DNA of 64,000 bases, taken from NCBI GenBank assembly GCA_963662175.1, contig OY759219.1, positions 28,128,908-28,192,907 on the forward strand, written 5' to 3'. The DNA is from Aradus depressus. Taxonomy: Eukaryota > Arthropoda > Insecta > Hemiptera > Aradidae. The number at the start of each line of letters is the position of its first letter. Position 1 is the stretch's first letter. The notes under the pieces were generated by a model. It did no database searches. It was given only the letters and a program-made list of their open reading frames with translations, and was not told the DNA's origin. This document shows, one piece after another, positions 25,601 through 33,282 of the stretch. A program made the position numbers and the translations under genes.

Positions 25601-28600
25601 TATAACGATTTCCAGATATAATGATGTATTTTCTTAGTTCCTTGAATATCGTTATAACCGGATTTTACTCTATATAAAATTTTTTTAAATGAAAAATGTT
25701 ATATAAAACTACCGGTTTCGGTATTACGTCAGCTTTAGTTATAAATATGCTAAGACTATTGCTTTTGAGAAGTGTAAGAAGATGCTTAATCCATATAATA
25801 CATTATTACAACATCACTTCTCCCATTTATTTTTTTGCTTTTAAAAAAATAGCAATCAATTACCTACGTTTCAAGAAGCACTTCCACCATATGCTCTTTT
25901 TTTATGCTAACATTCCTTCTGTCAATCAGAATCTTCCTTTTATAGAACGTATATATTAAGCCGATTTCTGCATAGTTTTTACATGGTGTTTGAATATAAA
26001 GGTCGACTCATTAAATATGTTTATATTTAAATATAGAAAGAATATTCTTATATATAGAAGGAATGTTAACATAAAGAACAGTTAAATTACAGATACTGAT
26101 GTGAGTATTCCCGAAACGTTTGTAATTGCTATTTTTTTAAAAACCAAAATAATAATTGGAAGAAGTGATACTATAAATATATTATATATAATAATGGATA
26201 GTTAATAGAACATATTTATTATACTTTTATAGAATATATGTATTTTATTAAGTCATCTTCTATATTTAAACAACTAGTAAAAAAAAAACTAGACATAAAG
26301 GTCGATTTGCGTTAGTTTGATAAGATGGTTAATAGTCGACTCAATAAATATGTTCTAATTGGCAAATGGAATAGTTAACGTGAAGAACAAATCAATCAAA
26401 ACCGTAACGACAACATGTAACACTAATATCGCTTATATCTTTGCAACCACACTACCCGCGCGTCTTACTTTGATATCGTTGTGTAGAGAAAAGAAGCCAT
26501 TACTCAATCACTCATGTGTCGCGTGCTCAGATGGCGCCATTGTCGCACCATGTATGACGCAATCGGAGCTAAATTTATTCTTACGAGCGGTGTTCACGGA
26601 GGCGTAGCTGGGCAGTGCGTTTGTCAATTCAAGAGGGAGTGGTCGCGTTTGAAAGATCTCACTCTGCCGTAGTAGCTATACTCCATCGAACTCAAGTTTA
26701 AGAAGTTCATAGAAATTTACAAGTTTTGTCTTGTATTCACCCCGACTGACTATAATATTTAATGAACCTTGTATTTCAGGATCAATTTTACGAAATACAT
26801 ACCGCCCAAGTTTGACATGTCACACTCAGCTGTATATCGATTAATTCATGAAATAGAAGATAGATCCGAGAAGGGTGCTGGACTGAGAGAAAGGGCGAGA
26901 GCTGAGTCTGATTATCACAACCCGGTAAGCTAACAACTATAATAAATATATACTTGATGGAGCCATTGAAGAACTTTCTTATACCAACCGATTTTGTACA
27001 GATCACCCCCCCCCCCCCCCCCCCCCCCCCACCCCTATCATACTGTTTGGATCTACATTTGGTGTTGTCATGGGAAGTAGATAATCCTTAAATCTTATGC
27101 CCACTCTCTGGACAAACTAGGTCCTGAGACCAGTTCGGCTATGGCGTCAGCTTGTATTAGTTGACCCTAGTCGTTCTCGTGTTCAGTTCGGCCCCAGCGC
27201 CAGCTCAGTTCGGCCATAGCAGCCAGCTCGTATGTGTAAAGTTCGGCTGCCAAAGTCAGCTCGTGTGGTTAGGCTCAAGAGTTTTTGTGCAACTCTTGTG
27301 TGAGTCTAGGACCAGTTAGTGCCCAAACTAGCTATCGTGGCAGAAGTACGTTCTTACAAGCCGTTAATTACGTTTTCTCAGTTTATGTTTGCTTATAGAC
27401 ACACGAGCAGTCAAGCCCTGTTCTACATATTTAATATAAGCCTGGCCAGACAATATATATTAGTTCTATTTACAAGTGTTTCCCCCTTTATTATGTTTCT
27501 ATAGATGCGGCTAAATCCAGTTTCAAGAGAGCCACCAATCCGTGAATACATAATTAGTGTTTAAGAAATATTATTAGAAACACAGTTTTCATTATTTTAT
27601 GTTAAGTTAGCTTCTTAATGACCCATCGAATACAGTCCACTCAGAAAGTGTCATGTTTACGAATGTTGTGCGTAGACACTGACGTTACTGTATGTATGAA
27701 AGTATTGTGTTAGCGTCAGCGGCTTTGTTTCCTTCATTGTATAGAGCAATTCAGAGTGAGACTTTCATATACCCATTATGAAATGAATTTAAGAATGGAT
27801 AAGGAGAGTGATTTGTACAAAATTGGTTGGTATAAGTAAGTCCTGTTAAGCCCAAATCCGTTTTTCTATACGCTTCTAAGTCTGTGAAGTAGCTTAAAGT
27901 TTACTCAAACTTTTAAACGTTTGCGGAAAACAGGCGCTATTAAAATATACAGAAGTGTGAGCACAGCTATGGAAAAAAGTTTTCATACATTTATTTTTCC
28001 TTTGATGATAGTCATTGTAAATTGGTCAAAAATCAAATCACGAGCATTTTGGCTTGTGTAAGAAGATTCTTAATTCATAAATACATTAATATATTATTAC
28101 AGCATCATTTCTCCCATTTATTTTTTGCTTTCTCATAAATAGTGATTACAAATATTTCGGAGGAAGCACTCCTATCATCAGTGTCTATAATATGTCGTCG
28201 GCCTAAACGTGATACCTCATATGTGCAAAAAGCCAACTTTACAGGAGAGACAAAAAACTGATAAAAAAAAATTCTTTATAGGAAACCTCAATTTTTTCGA
28301 CATTTGTATTAAGTGAGTTGTATATGTGCGCCATGAATTGTTTTTAAGCTAGTTTGCAAATCCAAGTAAAGAATTAACATACTTGACGGAGTTACGAGGT
28401 TTCACCAGAATTTCGTTCCCATTTCTTTTGCAAGGTATCACTTCAAACCGTATTTCATGTTTTTTTCGTTTTATGTCGTACACGAGGTCCCACTAGATCA
28501 ATAGAGTTTTTTTCTTTTTTTTTTTTTTTGGAAAAAAAAGCGATATTCGGGAAAATGTCGCTTACCAGGTATTACATTTAGGCAGACGATGTGTTCTTTT

Positions 28601-30690
28601 TGTCTGTCAATTTCATTTCTTCTGTCAATCAGAATATTCCTATTCTAGAACATATTATTGAGTTGACTTATATATTCAAACACCGGAGTCAAAATTCGAA
28701 AGGAAGATCGACAGAAGAAATAGTAAACATAAAGAACAGATGAATTTTGGATACTAATGATAGAAATGCTTCCCGAAACGTTTGTAATTGCTTTTGAGAA
28801 GGCAAAAAATAAATTAGAGAAATGATACTGTAATAATATATTATAATCACGAGTTCGTGATTTTTGGAATGTAAAATTTTACGAATTATTCACTCATTCA
28901 AAATTTAATATTGAATATGTCCATTTATAGATTATTTATTAACTAGTGTTCTTATGTTTGTTTTAGATCAGCAAAAGACATTTTTATTTAGCTTCTCTAC
29001 CCGAACCAGTAAGTTAATGATCACAACTGAATATGTTATCATCCCATAAGTAATGATGGTATTTAGAAATGATTTGTATTCTTTATTTTATTTGGTCAAT
29101 TTTTCTAGTGTGCTAACAATGTTTGAAAAGAGATTTATCATTCACTTTTTCATCTTAATATGGTGGGCAAAACAACAGATTTTCTTTGTAGTTTATATTT
29201 TGAAACGGAAGTGAGATTTGAACATCTTCGGCATGTTGAAATGAAATGAAAAATAATCTTTATTCTGGGGCATACGTCCCCCAAGAATAATAACATAAGA
29301 AATAAACTAAAGAAAGTATCAAACAGTTGAGACAGAATAAAAATAAAAGAAAAGAGGTCTCTAGGAATAAATATTAAATGTTAAAGAGAGGCAATGATTA
29401 AAACAATAAAATAAACTAATGAAAAAAAAATGAGAAAAAACAAAGTATTAAAAGTAATGTAAAACATAATAACGATAATGGATTATATATGAATTTTTAA
29501 AAACTGGACTGATGATGAAACATAAGAGTAACTATCTGTCCAGTGGAGAGAGAGACTTATAGGAAGACGAGAACTATCTCATAGGAGCCGGTCTTAGTTA
29601 TCAGAGGTTTGCGTTAGGACATAATGGAAAAGTAGGGACTTAAATGAAATGGGGAGGAGTTAGCCTGGATAAGGAAGGAGTTGTGGTAGGTTGTTCTGTG
29701 GGAAGGGAGGTAAAGATCAGAGGGACGGGATCTAGTGACTTTCTGATGGATATAGGATTTAAATTGAAGAATTTGGAAGATGTAGGAGGGCTTTTGGGAA
29801 GATATGGTTTGATAGAAGAAGGAGGTTAGGAAATATTGTTGACGAGAGGATGAGAAGAGCCATTTTAGATCGGTATAGGAACTACTAATAGGGAGTGTCT
29901 GGGGAGCCCGAAAATGAATCTTAAAAAGGAATTCATGACTCGCTTTAGTTTCATGTCAAGCTCAGATGTTGTGTAGTTGTTTAAAAAAAAGGCGAGAATG
30001 TCGCTCCCACAAAGCGAAAAGTGGTTGAAAGGGGAAGATTAGTGAGATGTAGAGAGATTAACCCCAGCGAAACGCCAATGCCGCAGATTAGGAGAAGCCT
30101 CCATCCGCAGAACATGTTATTGTCTGTTTGGTGGAATATATCAGGATCATTATAAATTTTTAAAATGTATATAGACAATTACGAAAGAGGTCTACTGTGA
30201 AGAATTTGAACATTTGAAACTATCCTTGAAAAGAAAAAACATTCTTCTCTGCTTAATAGTTGCAGAGTTTTATTCCAGGACACCGCTTGGGTTGGGATAT
30301 TATAAGTCAGCCATCGTATTCTCTGACCTAGTCTCTTCAGATAACCATCTGTTCTGGAGTCTCTAGGACCATATTGGCCAGCGGATGGATTCATCAGAAG
30401 AGGTAGAAAGTCAGTCATTTTATTTTTCGGATCAAAACTCGATTTTATTTATTTTAAAAAGAATATTGAAAATTTTGAAGTAACATGGAAAAGTGTTATA
30501 GAAAATGGAGGATGGAATAAGTTTTTTTTTACTTTTTATCCCAGAATATAAAAGCCGACATTACTTATGGGATAACCTAATATATCTCTGAATGTAATTT
30601 CATTTTTTAAATTAAATATTTTTTTTTATTTCAGAGGCCAATCGGTGCAGTGGAACTCAGCGAATTAAAATGTTTTTGAAAAATAAACAT
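12059..30690 (+). CDS. PDZ-domain protein gene (PDLIM/Zasp-type PDZ), 15 coding exons
   Basis: Fifteen exons join with consistent GT-AG borders and phases to a 2106-nt CDS (~701 aa plus stop). Residues ~5-83 form a PDZ domain whose carboxylate-binding loop is PWGF (14-17), followed by LTGG.DFG.PLSI; this PWGFRL.GG.DF pattern is typical of the PDLIM/Zasp/Enigma class, which anchors proteins to alpha-actinin at Z-discs or actin structures. After the PDZ come an acidic charged region, PPPPP (254-258), a coiled-coil-like stretch (~411-492), a Glu-rich exon (493-561) and PKKKR (572-576). A GINF.K.IP motif occurs twice (202-224 and 625-646). No LIM domain is seen in this model, so it may be a LIM-less relative. 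Many introns carry transposons. Muscle function is inferred only from the PDZ class. Confidence 0.85.
12411..12562 (+). CDS. PDZ gene coding exon 2
   Basis: Second half of the PDZ domain: VTGGTIAELSGIQVGDLV, INGQ, and the helix that lines the groove (THVDAQNCI). Donor AG|GTAAGT, leaving two bases for the next exon. Confidence 0.92.
12563..13628. other. PDZ intron 2, no element recognised
   Basis: AT-rich intron. About 13140-13330 is less AT-rich (TTCACTCCAAATTTCATTAG-like phrase) and may be old repeat, but I find no match in the window. Confidence 0.4.
13629..13671 (+). CDS. PDZ gene coding exon 3
   Basis: Short 43-nt linker exon reading RGSLVTPPATPLRGT, donor ACG|GTAAGG. Phase fits both neighbours. 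Confidence 0.8.
13756..13885. mobile_element. Hairpin MITE with (TA)n core
   Basis: Perfect 25-bp inverted arms, TAGCCGTTTTCAGGGG... at 13756-13780 and its complement at 13861-13885, separated by ~80 bp of (TA)n. Flanked by TA-type sequence. Superfamily unassigned. Confidence 0.75.
13886..14862. other. Rest of PDZ intron 3
   Basis: Apart from the Penelope-like piece at 14060-14215, the interval is AT-rich with a GC-richer patch at about 14645-14710 (GTAGTGAACGTTTACGCGG). Nothing recognised there. Confidence 0.4.
14060..14215 (-). mobile_element. Penelope-like terminal repeat, decayed
   Basis: Reverse copy with AGCTAATAAAATAAATAAAAAC, TCTAATTCTACAAAATAATA and a decayed core (CUCACAAUGGCCUAAGCC AAAA CAGGUAUAC). 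CUGANGA and GAAA are both mutated. Confidence 0.6.
14863..15073 (+). CDS. PDZ gene coding exon 4
   Basis: Residues 99-168, including RPISEQRLLSPHDLKDRL and SPLAVQQKFGERAEISYDK. Acceptor TTGTTTAG, donor ATG|GTAAGT (phase 1). Function of this segment unknown. Confidence 0.88.
15105..15730. other. PDZ intron 4, unclassified repeat-like stretch
   Basis: Less AT-rich than its surroundings, with a partial duplication GGCGGTGGTTGCTT at 15242-15255 and 15280-15293. Open reading on the - strand is not convincing as a gene. Probably an old unclassified repeat. Confidence 0.35.
15743..16050 (-). mobile_element. SINE, full head to tail, with TSD
   Basis: Reverse copy from the TAGTTATTATGGCTCATGCCC tail to the tRNA head (GAGCTACCGGCGCCCTC). 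A 12-bp duplication, TTAGGAGTTAGT, lies at 15731-15742 and 16051-16062. Confidence 0.93.
16063..16490. other. PDZ intron 4, remainder
   Basis: AT-rich, with a ~24-nt T-run just before the exon 5 acceptor. Includes a near-palindrome at 16400-16445 (ATATTTTTCAGAGATTCC... TGAAATATT). No element assigned. Confidence 0.35.
16494..16593 (+). CDS. PDZ gene coding exon 5
   Basis: Preceded by a T-rich tract and TAG. Reads DGQLLYGDKILSDVEIAELL then TGNEEVLDQGIF. Ends with GG (phase 2). Confidence 0.85.
16690..16960 (+). repeat. Dispersed repeat DR1 after (TA)n
   Basis: (TA)n at 16651-16694, then DR1: GAGATGAAATTTTATATTTAAATTC, CCATAAGGACGACACCTATTAATTTTC, ending near GGGGAAGTACATTAAT. Confidence 0.65.
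17049..17109 (+). CDS. PDZ gene coding exon 6 (first GINF motif)
   Basis: Begins by completing Gly codon GG|A, then INFQKFIPQVDFIRKSEVFK. Closely similar to the start of exon 13, which uses the same phase. Donor AAG|GTATGT. Confidence 0.82.
17370..17545 (+). repeat. Dispersed repeat DR1, short copy
   Basis: GCGACCGATGGGAAGGAGGG...GTCGATTAGTTTTGGAGGGA...GATGATTCAACGAC, a shortened DR1 right half. Confidence 0.55.
17560..18589. other. PDZ intron 6, unclassified
   Basis: Mostly AT-rich. A GC-richer block at 18130-18430 (GACCTCCCTCTTCGGTGGTG) looks like retroelement-derived sequence but shows no motif I can name. Confidence 0.35.
18590..18811 (+). CDS. PDZ gene coding exon 7 (proline-rich)
   Basis: 74 codons, phase 0 at both ends. 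Charged start (ENIRKEESEEVQLRKEP), then KPPPPPKQ and a Pro/Arg-rich tail (HPRAPRYLPRQLQP). Possible SH3/WW or profilin docking site by inference only. Confidence 0.88.
18912..19042 (+). CDS. PDZ gene coding exon 8
   Basis: Reads EDPGHTVLWLFLEEKGEEVV then an acidic stretch ending ESRETDR. Acceptor TTGTAG, donor AG|GTAATA (phase 2). Confidence 0.8.
19613..19740 (+). mobile_element. TIR element fragment (TATACCAACC family)
   Basis: Left terminal repeat GACTTTCTTATACCAACC then ACAGATCACTCTCTCTC and TTCATTTCATAC. Same ends as the elements at 26970 and 44267. The right end is lost next to the Ginger-like insertion. Confidence 0.6.
19753..20633 (-). mobile_element. Ginger-like DNA transposon remnant
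   Basis: 881 bp bounded by TGTTACTGTTAATTTGATAA and its complement ending CAGTAACA, with imperfect inverted repeats of ~60 bp, flanked by TATA. On the - strand (about 20216-20020) it encodes a cysteine-rich tail: RCNCKGKCTSSKCKCKK, then LCNSKCHDSLPCSNK and a stop. This CxCxxxC...CxC..CxxxCH pattern is known from the C-terminal ends of integrase-like transposases of the Ginger type. TIRs starting TGT and a 4-bp duplication also fit. Most of the transposase is missing, and the inside repeats GGTTA(T/A)T..GTATAATA phrases. Confidence 0.65.
20720..20933 (+). CDS. PDZ gene coding exon 9
   Basis: Polar Ser/Glu/Gly-rich segment (SSMCEESITGGKTDPEEMGG). Acceptor GACAG, donor GAG|GTAAGT. Intron 8 holds the Ginger-like element and a TIR fragment. 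Confidence 0.82.
21075..21150 (+). repeat. DR1 left end
   Basis: ACGAAGTATAGGGGAAGTTATGTAATCGG, ...GAACACAATAACTCCCGA. The right part of the same family continues at 21640, beyond a Penelope-like insertion. Confidence 0.6.
21180..21625. mobile_element. Penelope-like palindromic element
   Basis: Reverse arm 21180-21400 and forward arm 21405-21625. Inner arms share GGGGTCCT.CC and CGATTCTAACG-type sequence. Outer arms share the GTGGAATTAGACAATATAAG block. The - strand core reads UUGACGA...GCGAAACCGGUACAC; the + strand core reads CUGAUGAUGGCGUAAGC but has lost the GAAAC. It splits a DR1 copy in two. Confidence 0.7.
21640..21890 (+). repeat. DR1 right part
   Basis: AATGAATCGACACGAAATGTAGTATGAGGATTCAG, GGTTTTAGAGGGAGAGCGAAAACTTAATTG and GATTCACCGACGACTTTTT. 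Confidence 0.6.
21890..22347. other. PDZ intron 9, remainder
   Basis: AT-rich intron sequence before exon 10. Nothing recognised. Confidence 0.4.
22348..22590 (+). CDS. PDZ gene coding exon 10 (coiled-coil-like)
   Basis: Heptad-like pattern in HLIEQLSEIQSQIEALEIEA and LLAVKDHLSKIVQIKVQLE. The donor is weak: CAG|GTTCTC at 22591, or an alternative in-frame AAA|GTACAA after 22566. Read-through gives VLH and a stop at 22600-22602, so a short isoform ending here is possible. Confidence 0.78.
22850..22925 (-). mobile_element. tRNA-like SINE head of another family
   Basis: On the - strand: GAGCCAGTAGCTGAAGGGTGGT...CTGACCTCAAGATCGCGGGTTCAATACC. It has A- and B-box-like segments but differs from the main SINE head and has no recognisable body. 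Confidence 0.5.
22926..23457. other. PDZ intron 10, unclassified
   Basis: AT-rich. No element or exon recognised. Confidence 0.4.
23459..23802 (-). mobile_element. SINE, full length, TTAGG-type tail
   Basis: Reverse copy: GGTTAGGTTAGGTTTTATGACTCATG at the left, the complete body, and the head ACTGAGCTACCGGCGCCCTC at the right. Only a 7-bp TTTTATA match flanks it. Confidence 0.92.
24003..24209 (+). CDS. PDZ gene coding exon 11 (Glu-rich)
   Basis: 69 codons, strongly acidic (EEFEETTEEKSTEIEKEELL, EVEEVCEVEEIVEHVE). Acceptor CCTAAG, donor ATG|GTAATT. Phase 0 at both ends, so it could be skipped without a frame change. Confidence 0.78.
24436..24626 (+). CDS. PDZ gene coding exon 12
   Basis: Reads ETAPKKKRTALPLTPQLRP then a basic/hydrophobic part ending VTQAEVLVGSTVG. 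Acceptor TTTTAG. Donor after GG (GTTTGT), phase 2, matching exon 13. Confidence 0.85.
24777..25299 (+). mobile_element. Non-autonomous Helitron
   Basis: Starts TCATATATATAAAGCTGAAA, ends with hairpin CCCCGGGCAACGCCGGGT (about 25271-25288) and CTAG (25296-25299), and sits between A and T, as Helitrons do. Inside, a ~120-bp unit is repeated twice (CCATCCCAGCATCCACT, CGCAATCTTTGTAACTC). No Rep/helicase coding. Confidence 0.82.
25338..25670. mobile_element. Tigger/pogo-type MITE
   Basis: 333 bp with inverted ends CAGTAAAATCC..TTATAACGA / TCGTTATAACCGGATTTTACTC and TA on both sides. Repeats of GGATATAACGAT within. No open reading frame of note. Confidence 0.78.
25690..26210. mobile_element. Foldback element, family F/G
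   Basis: Arms as at 8.3-8.8 and 28.05-28.86 kb: left ACAACATCACTTCTCCCATTTATTT, right TTTGTAATTGCTATTTTTTT. Cores are decayed (CUGAUGUGAGUAUUCCCGAAACGUUUGUAAU on the + arm, missing the A of CUGAUGA). Confidence 0.6.
26290..26700. other. PDZ intron 12, unclassified GC-richer stretch
   Basis: Reads like old repeat or gene debris (GATGGCGCCATTGTCGCACC), without conserved domain or splice structure that I can support. Confidence 0.35.
26780..26924 (+). CDS. PDZ gene coding exon 13 (second GINF motif)
   Basis: GG|G then INFTKYIPPKFDMSHSAVYR and LIHEIEDRS, then a basic/acidic helix. Similar to exon 6 in sequence, start phase and position within the exon. Donor CCG|GTAAGC. Confidence 0.87.
26970..27844. 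mobile_element. TIR DNA element (TATACCAACC family), ~875 bp
   Basis: Ends AGAACTTTCTTATACCAACC and its complement GGTTGGTATAAGTAAGTCCT, ~40-bp imperfect inverted repeats including GTACA.ATCACTC. Near the left end is a run of 25 C. The inside has about four repeats of CAGTTCGGC....GCCAGCTC. No transposase found and no clear duplication. Confidence 0.7.
27006..27030 (+). repeat. Poly(C) tract, 25 nt
   Basis: Uninterrupted C run inside the TIR element. Similar runs occur at 37554, 43933 and 55037. Confidence 0.9.
28148..28184 (-). ncRNA. Hammerhead-like motif, family F, core intact
   Basis: Minus strand: ACA, CUGAUGA (28175-28181), UA, GGAG-UGCUUC-CUCC, GAAA (28155-28158), UAUU, UGU. Helix I is ACA/UGU (3 bp). 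Two unpaired bases precede helix II. Confidence 0.55.
28205..28515 (-). repeat. Dispersed repeat DR2 (reverse copy)
   Basis: Reverse complement of 11480-11805 (ACGAGGTCCCACTAGATCAA, CTCCTGTAAAGTTG on the - strand). Diverged but collinear over ~300 bp. Confidence 0.7.
28967..29008 (+). CDS. PDZ gene coding exon 14
   Basis: 14 codons, ISKRHFYLASLPEP, acceptor GTTTTAG, donor CCA|GTAAGT, phase 0. The next intron is filled by a mariner. Confidence 0.75.
29041..30573 (+). mobile_element. mariner-like element with an insertion
   Basis: Terminal repeats ATCCCATAAGTAATG.. and ..CATTACTTATGGGAT. Broken transposase text in + frames: start MEV..-like with TCTTCGGCATGTTG at ~29210-29238, SVWWNISG near 30130, YCEEFEHLKLSLEKKKHSSL near 30195, and WKSVIENGGWNKFF near 30500. 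Same family as 34457-36221. Lies in the last PDZ intron. Many stops and frameshifts. Confidence 0.7.
29239..29965 (-). mobile_element. Retroelement insertion inside the mariner
   Basis: The mariner text breaks at ATGTTG (29233-29238) and resumes after ATGTTG (29966-29971), a possible 6-bp duplication. The insert starts AAATGAAATGAAAAATAATC with CTGGGGCATACGTCCCCC, the tail also seen at 8.26 and 55.72 kb, so it is a retroelement lying on the - strand. No domain read. Confidence 0.5.
30635..30679 (+). CDS. PDZ gene last coding exon
   Basis: RPIGAVELSELKCF then TGA at 30677-30679. Acceptor ATTTCAG after a T-rich tract. Confidence 0.8.
   Translation, partial: RPIGAVELSELKCF
30682..30687 (+). 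terminator. Poly(A) signal of the PDZ gene
   Basis: AATAAA two bases past the stop codon, followed by AT-rich sequence. A very short 3' UTR is implied unless later signals are used. Confidence 0.65.
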
Positions 30691-31720
30691 TAATATTATC
30701 AATTCAACAGTGTCTTTTATTATTTCAAGTTATACCTCTGTCCATCTATATCCATACCAGTTGCTCCATGCATAAATAAATAAATAATGAGTAAAATGTA
30801 TTGTTTTTTTTTATTGCATTAGTGAACTCTTTCATGTCTCATTTTATTCATTATTGTAGCAGAAAAAAATAATGCTAAGTGTCAAATATTTATTTCGGAT
30901 GGAATTTGCAAAATTTGATAGCCATATGCCACTTGGTAGATGAATAGATATAATTAAAAACAAAATTTAGATATGGAGAGCCATCTCAATTGAGAATAGC
31001 GGTCATCATTTTGGTAATTATGTGTAGAGAAAGTCTAGCAGTAACTATCGTTACCTTTATCAGAAAACATCTAACACGAAAAGGTCGTTGTTTACAAAAG
31101 GGCAAAAAAAAACATTATTTAAATTATTTTTCTAAAAATCATTAACTTTTTCCAACTCATGAATAATTTATTAGTATTTTTTTGAAATATTTAAATGGGG
31201 TAACATAATTTTTCAATTTTTATTTTTTTTGTAAATGATTATTTAAAGCAACATAATCGAGCAGATAATGGAATTTTTTATAGAATGAATTTTTCTGCAA
31301 TATATGGCAATAAAATGTCAACTTCAGTGTCTAGCGGATTAAGGTAACCATATTTCTAATTTTTTAAATCAAATATATAAGGGATAAATCTAACTACCAG
31401 AAATGAATAAAAATGTACAGTTTAAAATAAATAATTATATATTCTTTCATAACAAACAAAATATTTCACTTTCTGTTACATGAACTTTCATTTTGTTCTT
31501 ATGGTTCTCCTTTCCACTTTTATGACAATATTATTCAAGTTATTTTTTCTTACACATAAACATGATATACACATAATATTATTATGATGAATAAAAGAAA
31601 AAAACAGATAGTTCGGCTCAAGTTCCTTGATTAAAGTAAACTTTAATTCCGATTAACCGGGGTAATAATGGGGACGGGTAACACTGATAAAGTAAAATCA
31701 CGGTTAATACAGGCTAAACA
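30690..31720. other. Intergenic between convergent genes
   Basis: AT-rich. No element recognised before the Penelope-like piece at 31725. Confidence 0.45.
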
Positions 31721-31724
31721 TGGT

Positions 31725-31835
31725 CTTGTTCAACTTTTATATTGTCTAATTCCACAAAAATATAATAATATATAAAGTGTACCGGTTTCAGCTTATGCCA
31801 TTGTCAACTCACAAAGTTCAAAAGTGACATTTTCA
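31725..31835 (-). mobile_element. Penelope-like terminal repeat, decayed hammerhead
   Basis: On the - strand: GUUGACAAUGGCAUAAGCUGAAACCGGUACAC followed by GTGGAATTAGACAATATAAAAG. The core has UUGACAA in place of CUGANGA, so it is probably dead. Confidence 0.6.
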
Positions 31836-31892
31836 CGAAAAAGTAAGACAGACTATGACTTGGCGTTCCGGTAGCTCATCCAAGTGGCCCAA

Positions 31893-32300
31893 TCATAGGT
31901 CTATGCGCTCAGGCGGAGGGAAATATCCGTTGATCACATAGCAATTGACGTTGGCGTGTCTGATGCAGGCCACAGCTATTTGGCTGGTGGACAGATGGTA
32001 AAGCACCATCACATCCACCTGGGGGCCGGTCACAACGATTGCGGTCAGAGGCCGTTCGTTGTTCCGTGCGCCAGTTATTATTCTGCGGTCTATACCAAGG
32101 CCTGCCACGCGATTTCCTATACAATAGGGTTCCTGTAGAGCCAGGAGCCGGACGGACTTTTTGTTTTTTTCCGGGTGTACCGGCCCTTGAAGGAGGCTCA
32201 TAGACACCCGTCCGCCGCGTAGGGGGGAATAAGGTCACAATATAATTCTCTTTATTTAATATTTTATTGCTGCTACGGCCAGCTGTAGAACCCGCCAATC
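31893..32300 (-). mobile_element. R1-like LINE, endonuclease-domain fragment
   Basis: Minus strand reads LLALQEPYCIGNRVAGLG, then VVTGPQVDVMVLYHLSTSQ and CYVINGYFPP. LQEPY is the catalytic-glutamate motif of the apurinic-type endonuclease of R1/Jockey-group LINEs, and VINGYFPP the hydrophobic strand after it. 5' and 3' truncated. Confidence 0.72.
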
Positions 32301-32329
32301 GCCGGGGCGTCTGGCCGCGTCCCCCAACC

Positions 32330-32665
32330 TACCTTGGCCGAGGATGGTCGCAGGTGGTCTGTGTTATTAGCAACCAGCGGTCATCCTCGGAACCACGCTA
32401 AACTGCCTTCTTTACCTTCCGCCAGGAGGCGACGAATCGACCGAACTCTGGATAGTCAGCCTCATCAGCTTCCGCGGGTTCAGTTCCAGGTAAGATCCTG
32501 TCCGGCGGTATCAACTCCATCCTAGGCCCGGGCATTCGAGAACTACGTGTTCTGCAGTCTCGACGCCGCCGCACGAGCAGTTCGGACTGTAAGAAGAGCT
32601 TCGAGTTAAAATCCCCGTGACCCGATAGTATCTGGGAGGTCCAGTGGTCCGACTTTACCAAAACT
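32330..32665 (-). mobile_element. LINE C-terminal fragment
   Basis: Minus strand: ILSGHGDFNSKLFLQS, then in another frame the zinc-knuckle text CGGVETAEHVVLECPG. It precedes the endonuclease fragment in reading order, opposite to a normal element, so this is either a head-to-tail junction of two copies or a rearrangement. Confidence 0.65.
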
Positions 32666-33282
32666 TGCCCGGAAGGACTCTCTTACACCTGTGAAATGGC
32701 AGCTATGCTACTACAGACCAGAAAGACAACATGACGCTCTCGCCGCGCTCCTATTGGACCAAAGGCTGCAGGCCGAGGGACATGATTCGCCCACCTTACA
32801 ATAGGTACTACATAATAATAATTGTCAACTCCCTGCCAAGTACTGGACCACTAGTTTTAACAAAGCATTTTCACATAGCCCAAGTTTTCCGAAATTGTAT
32901 TAGTTAATTCTTGTGAACATAATTGTTCACCACATATTTCATATTTTACTTAAAATAATGAAATATCCTGAAATTTTAATTATCTCGATAGATTCATTTT
33001 TGAACTATTTGAAAAAAATTAATAACAAATGAAGCTTTTATTCATGTAAATATTATTTGCAGTCCAACAAGTAGAAGATGAAAAATTAAATATTTTTAAA
33101 AACATTTTTGAAAATTAATTATTGATAGAGTTGATAGTATATTTTCAATGTTAAGGGTAATCGAGGTTCTGTTATGTTAATAAAAAACAGTATTTTGCCA
33201 ACGAAATAATAATAGTAATAATAACAGTAATAATACCAAGTAAATTTAATATTATACAGATATAGGAGATACTTTTAAATAG
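32666..33282. other. Intergenic, unclassified
   Basis: First ~150 bp are GC-richer and may be more of the LINE (GACGCTCTCGCCGCGCTCC). The rest is AT-rich. Confidence 0.35.

Larger units (their letters stand above)
28050..28860. mobile_element. Foldback element, family F/G, interrupted by DR2
   Basis: Left arm 28050-28197, right arm about 28735-28860 (ATACTAATGATAGAAATG, CCCGAAACGTTTGTAATTGC). Between the arms lies a DR2 copy. The right-arm core has CUAAUGA (mutated). Confidence 0.65.

Noticed and set aside
29644..29829. Gly-rich 61-aa protein
   Set aside because: Lies inside a retroelement insertion in a mariner; no domain.
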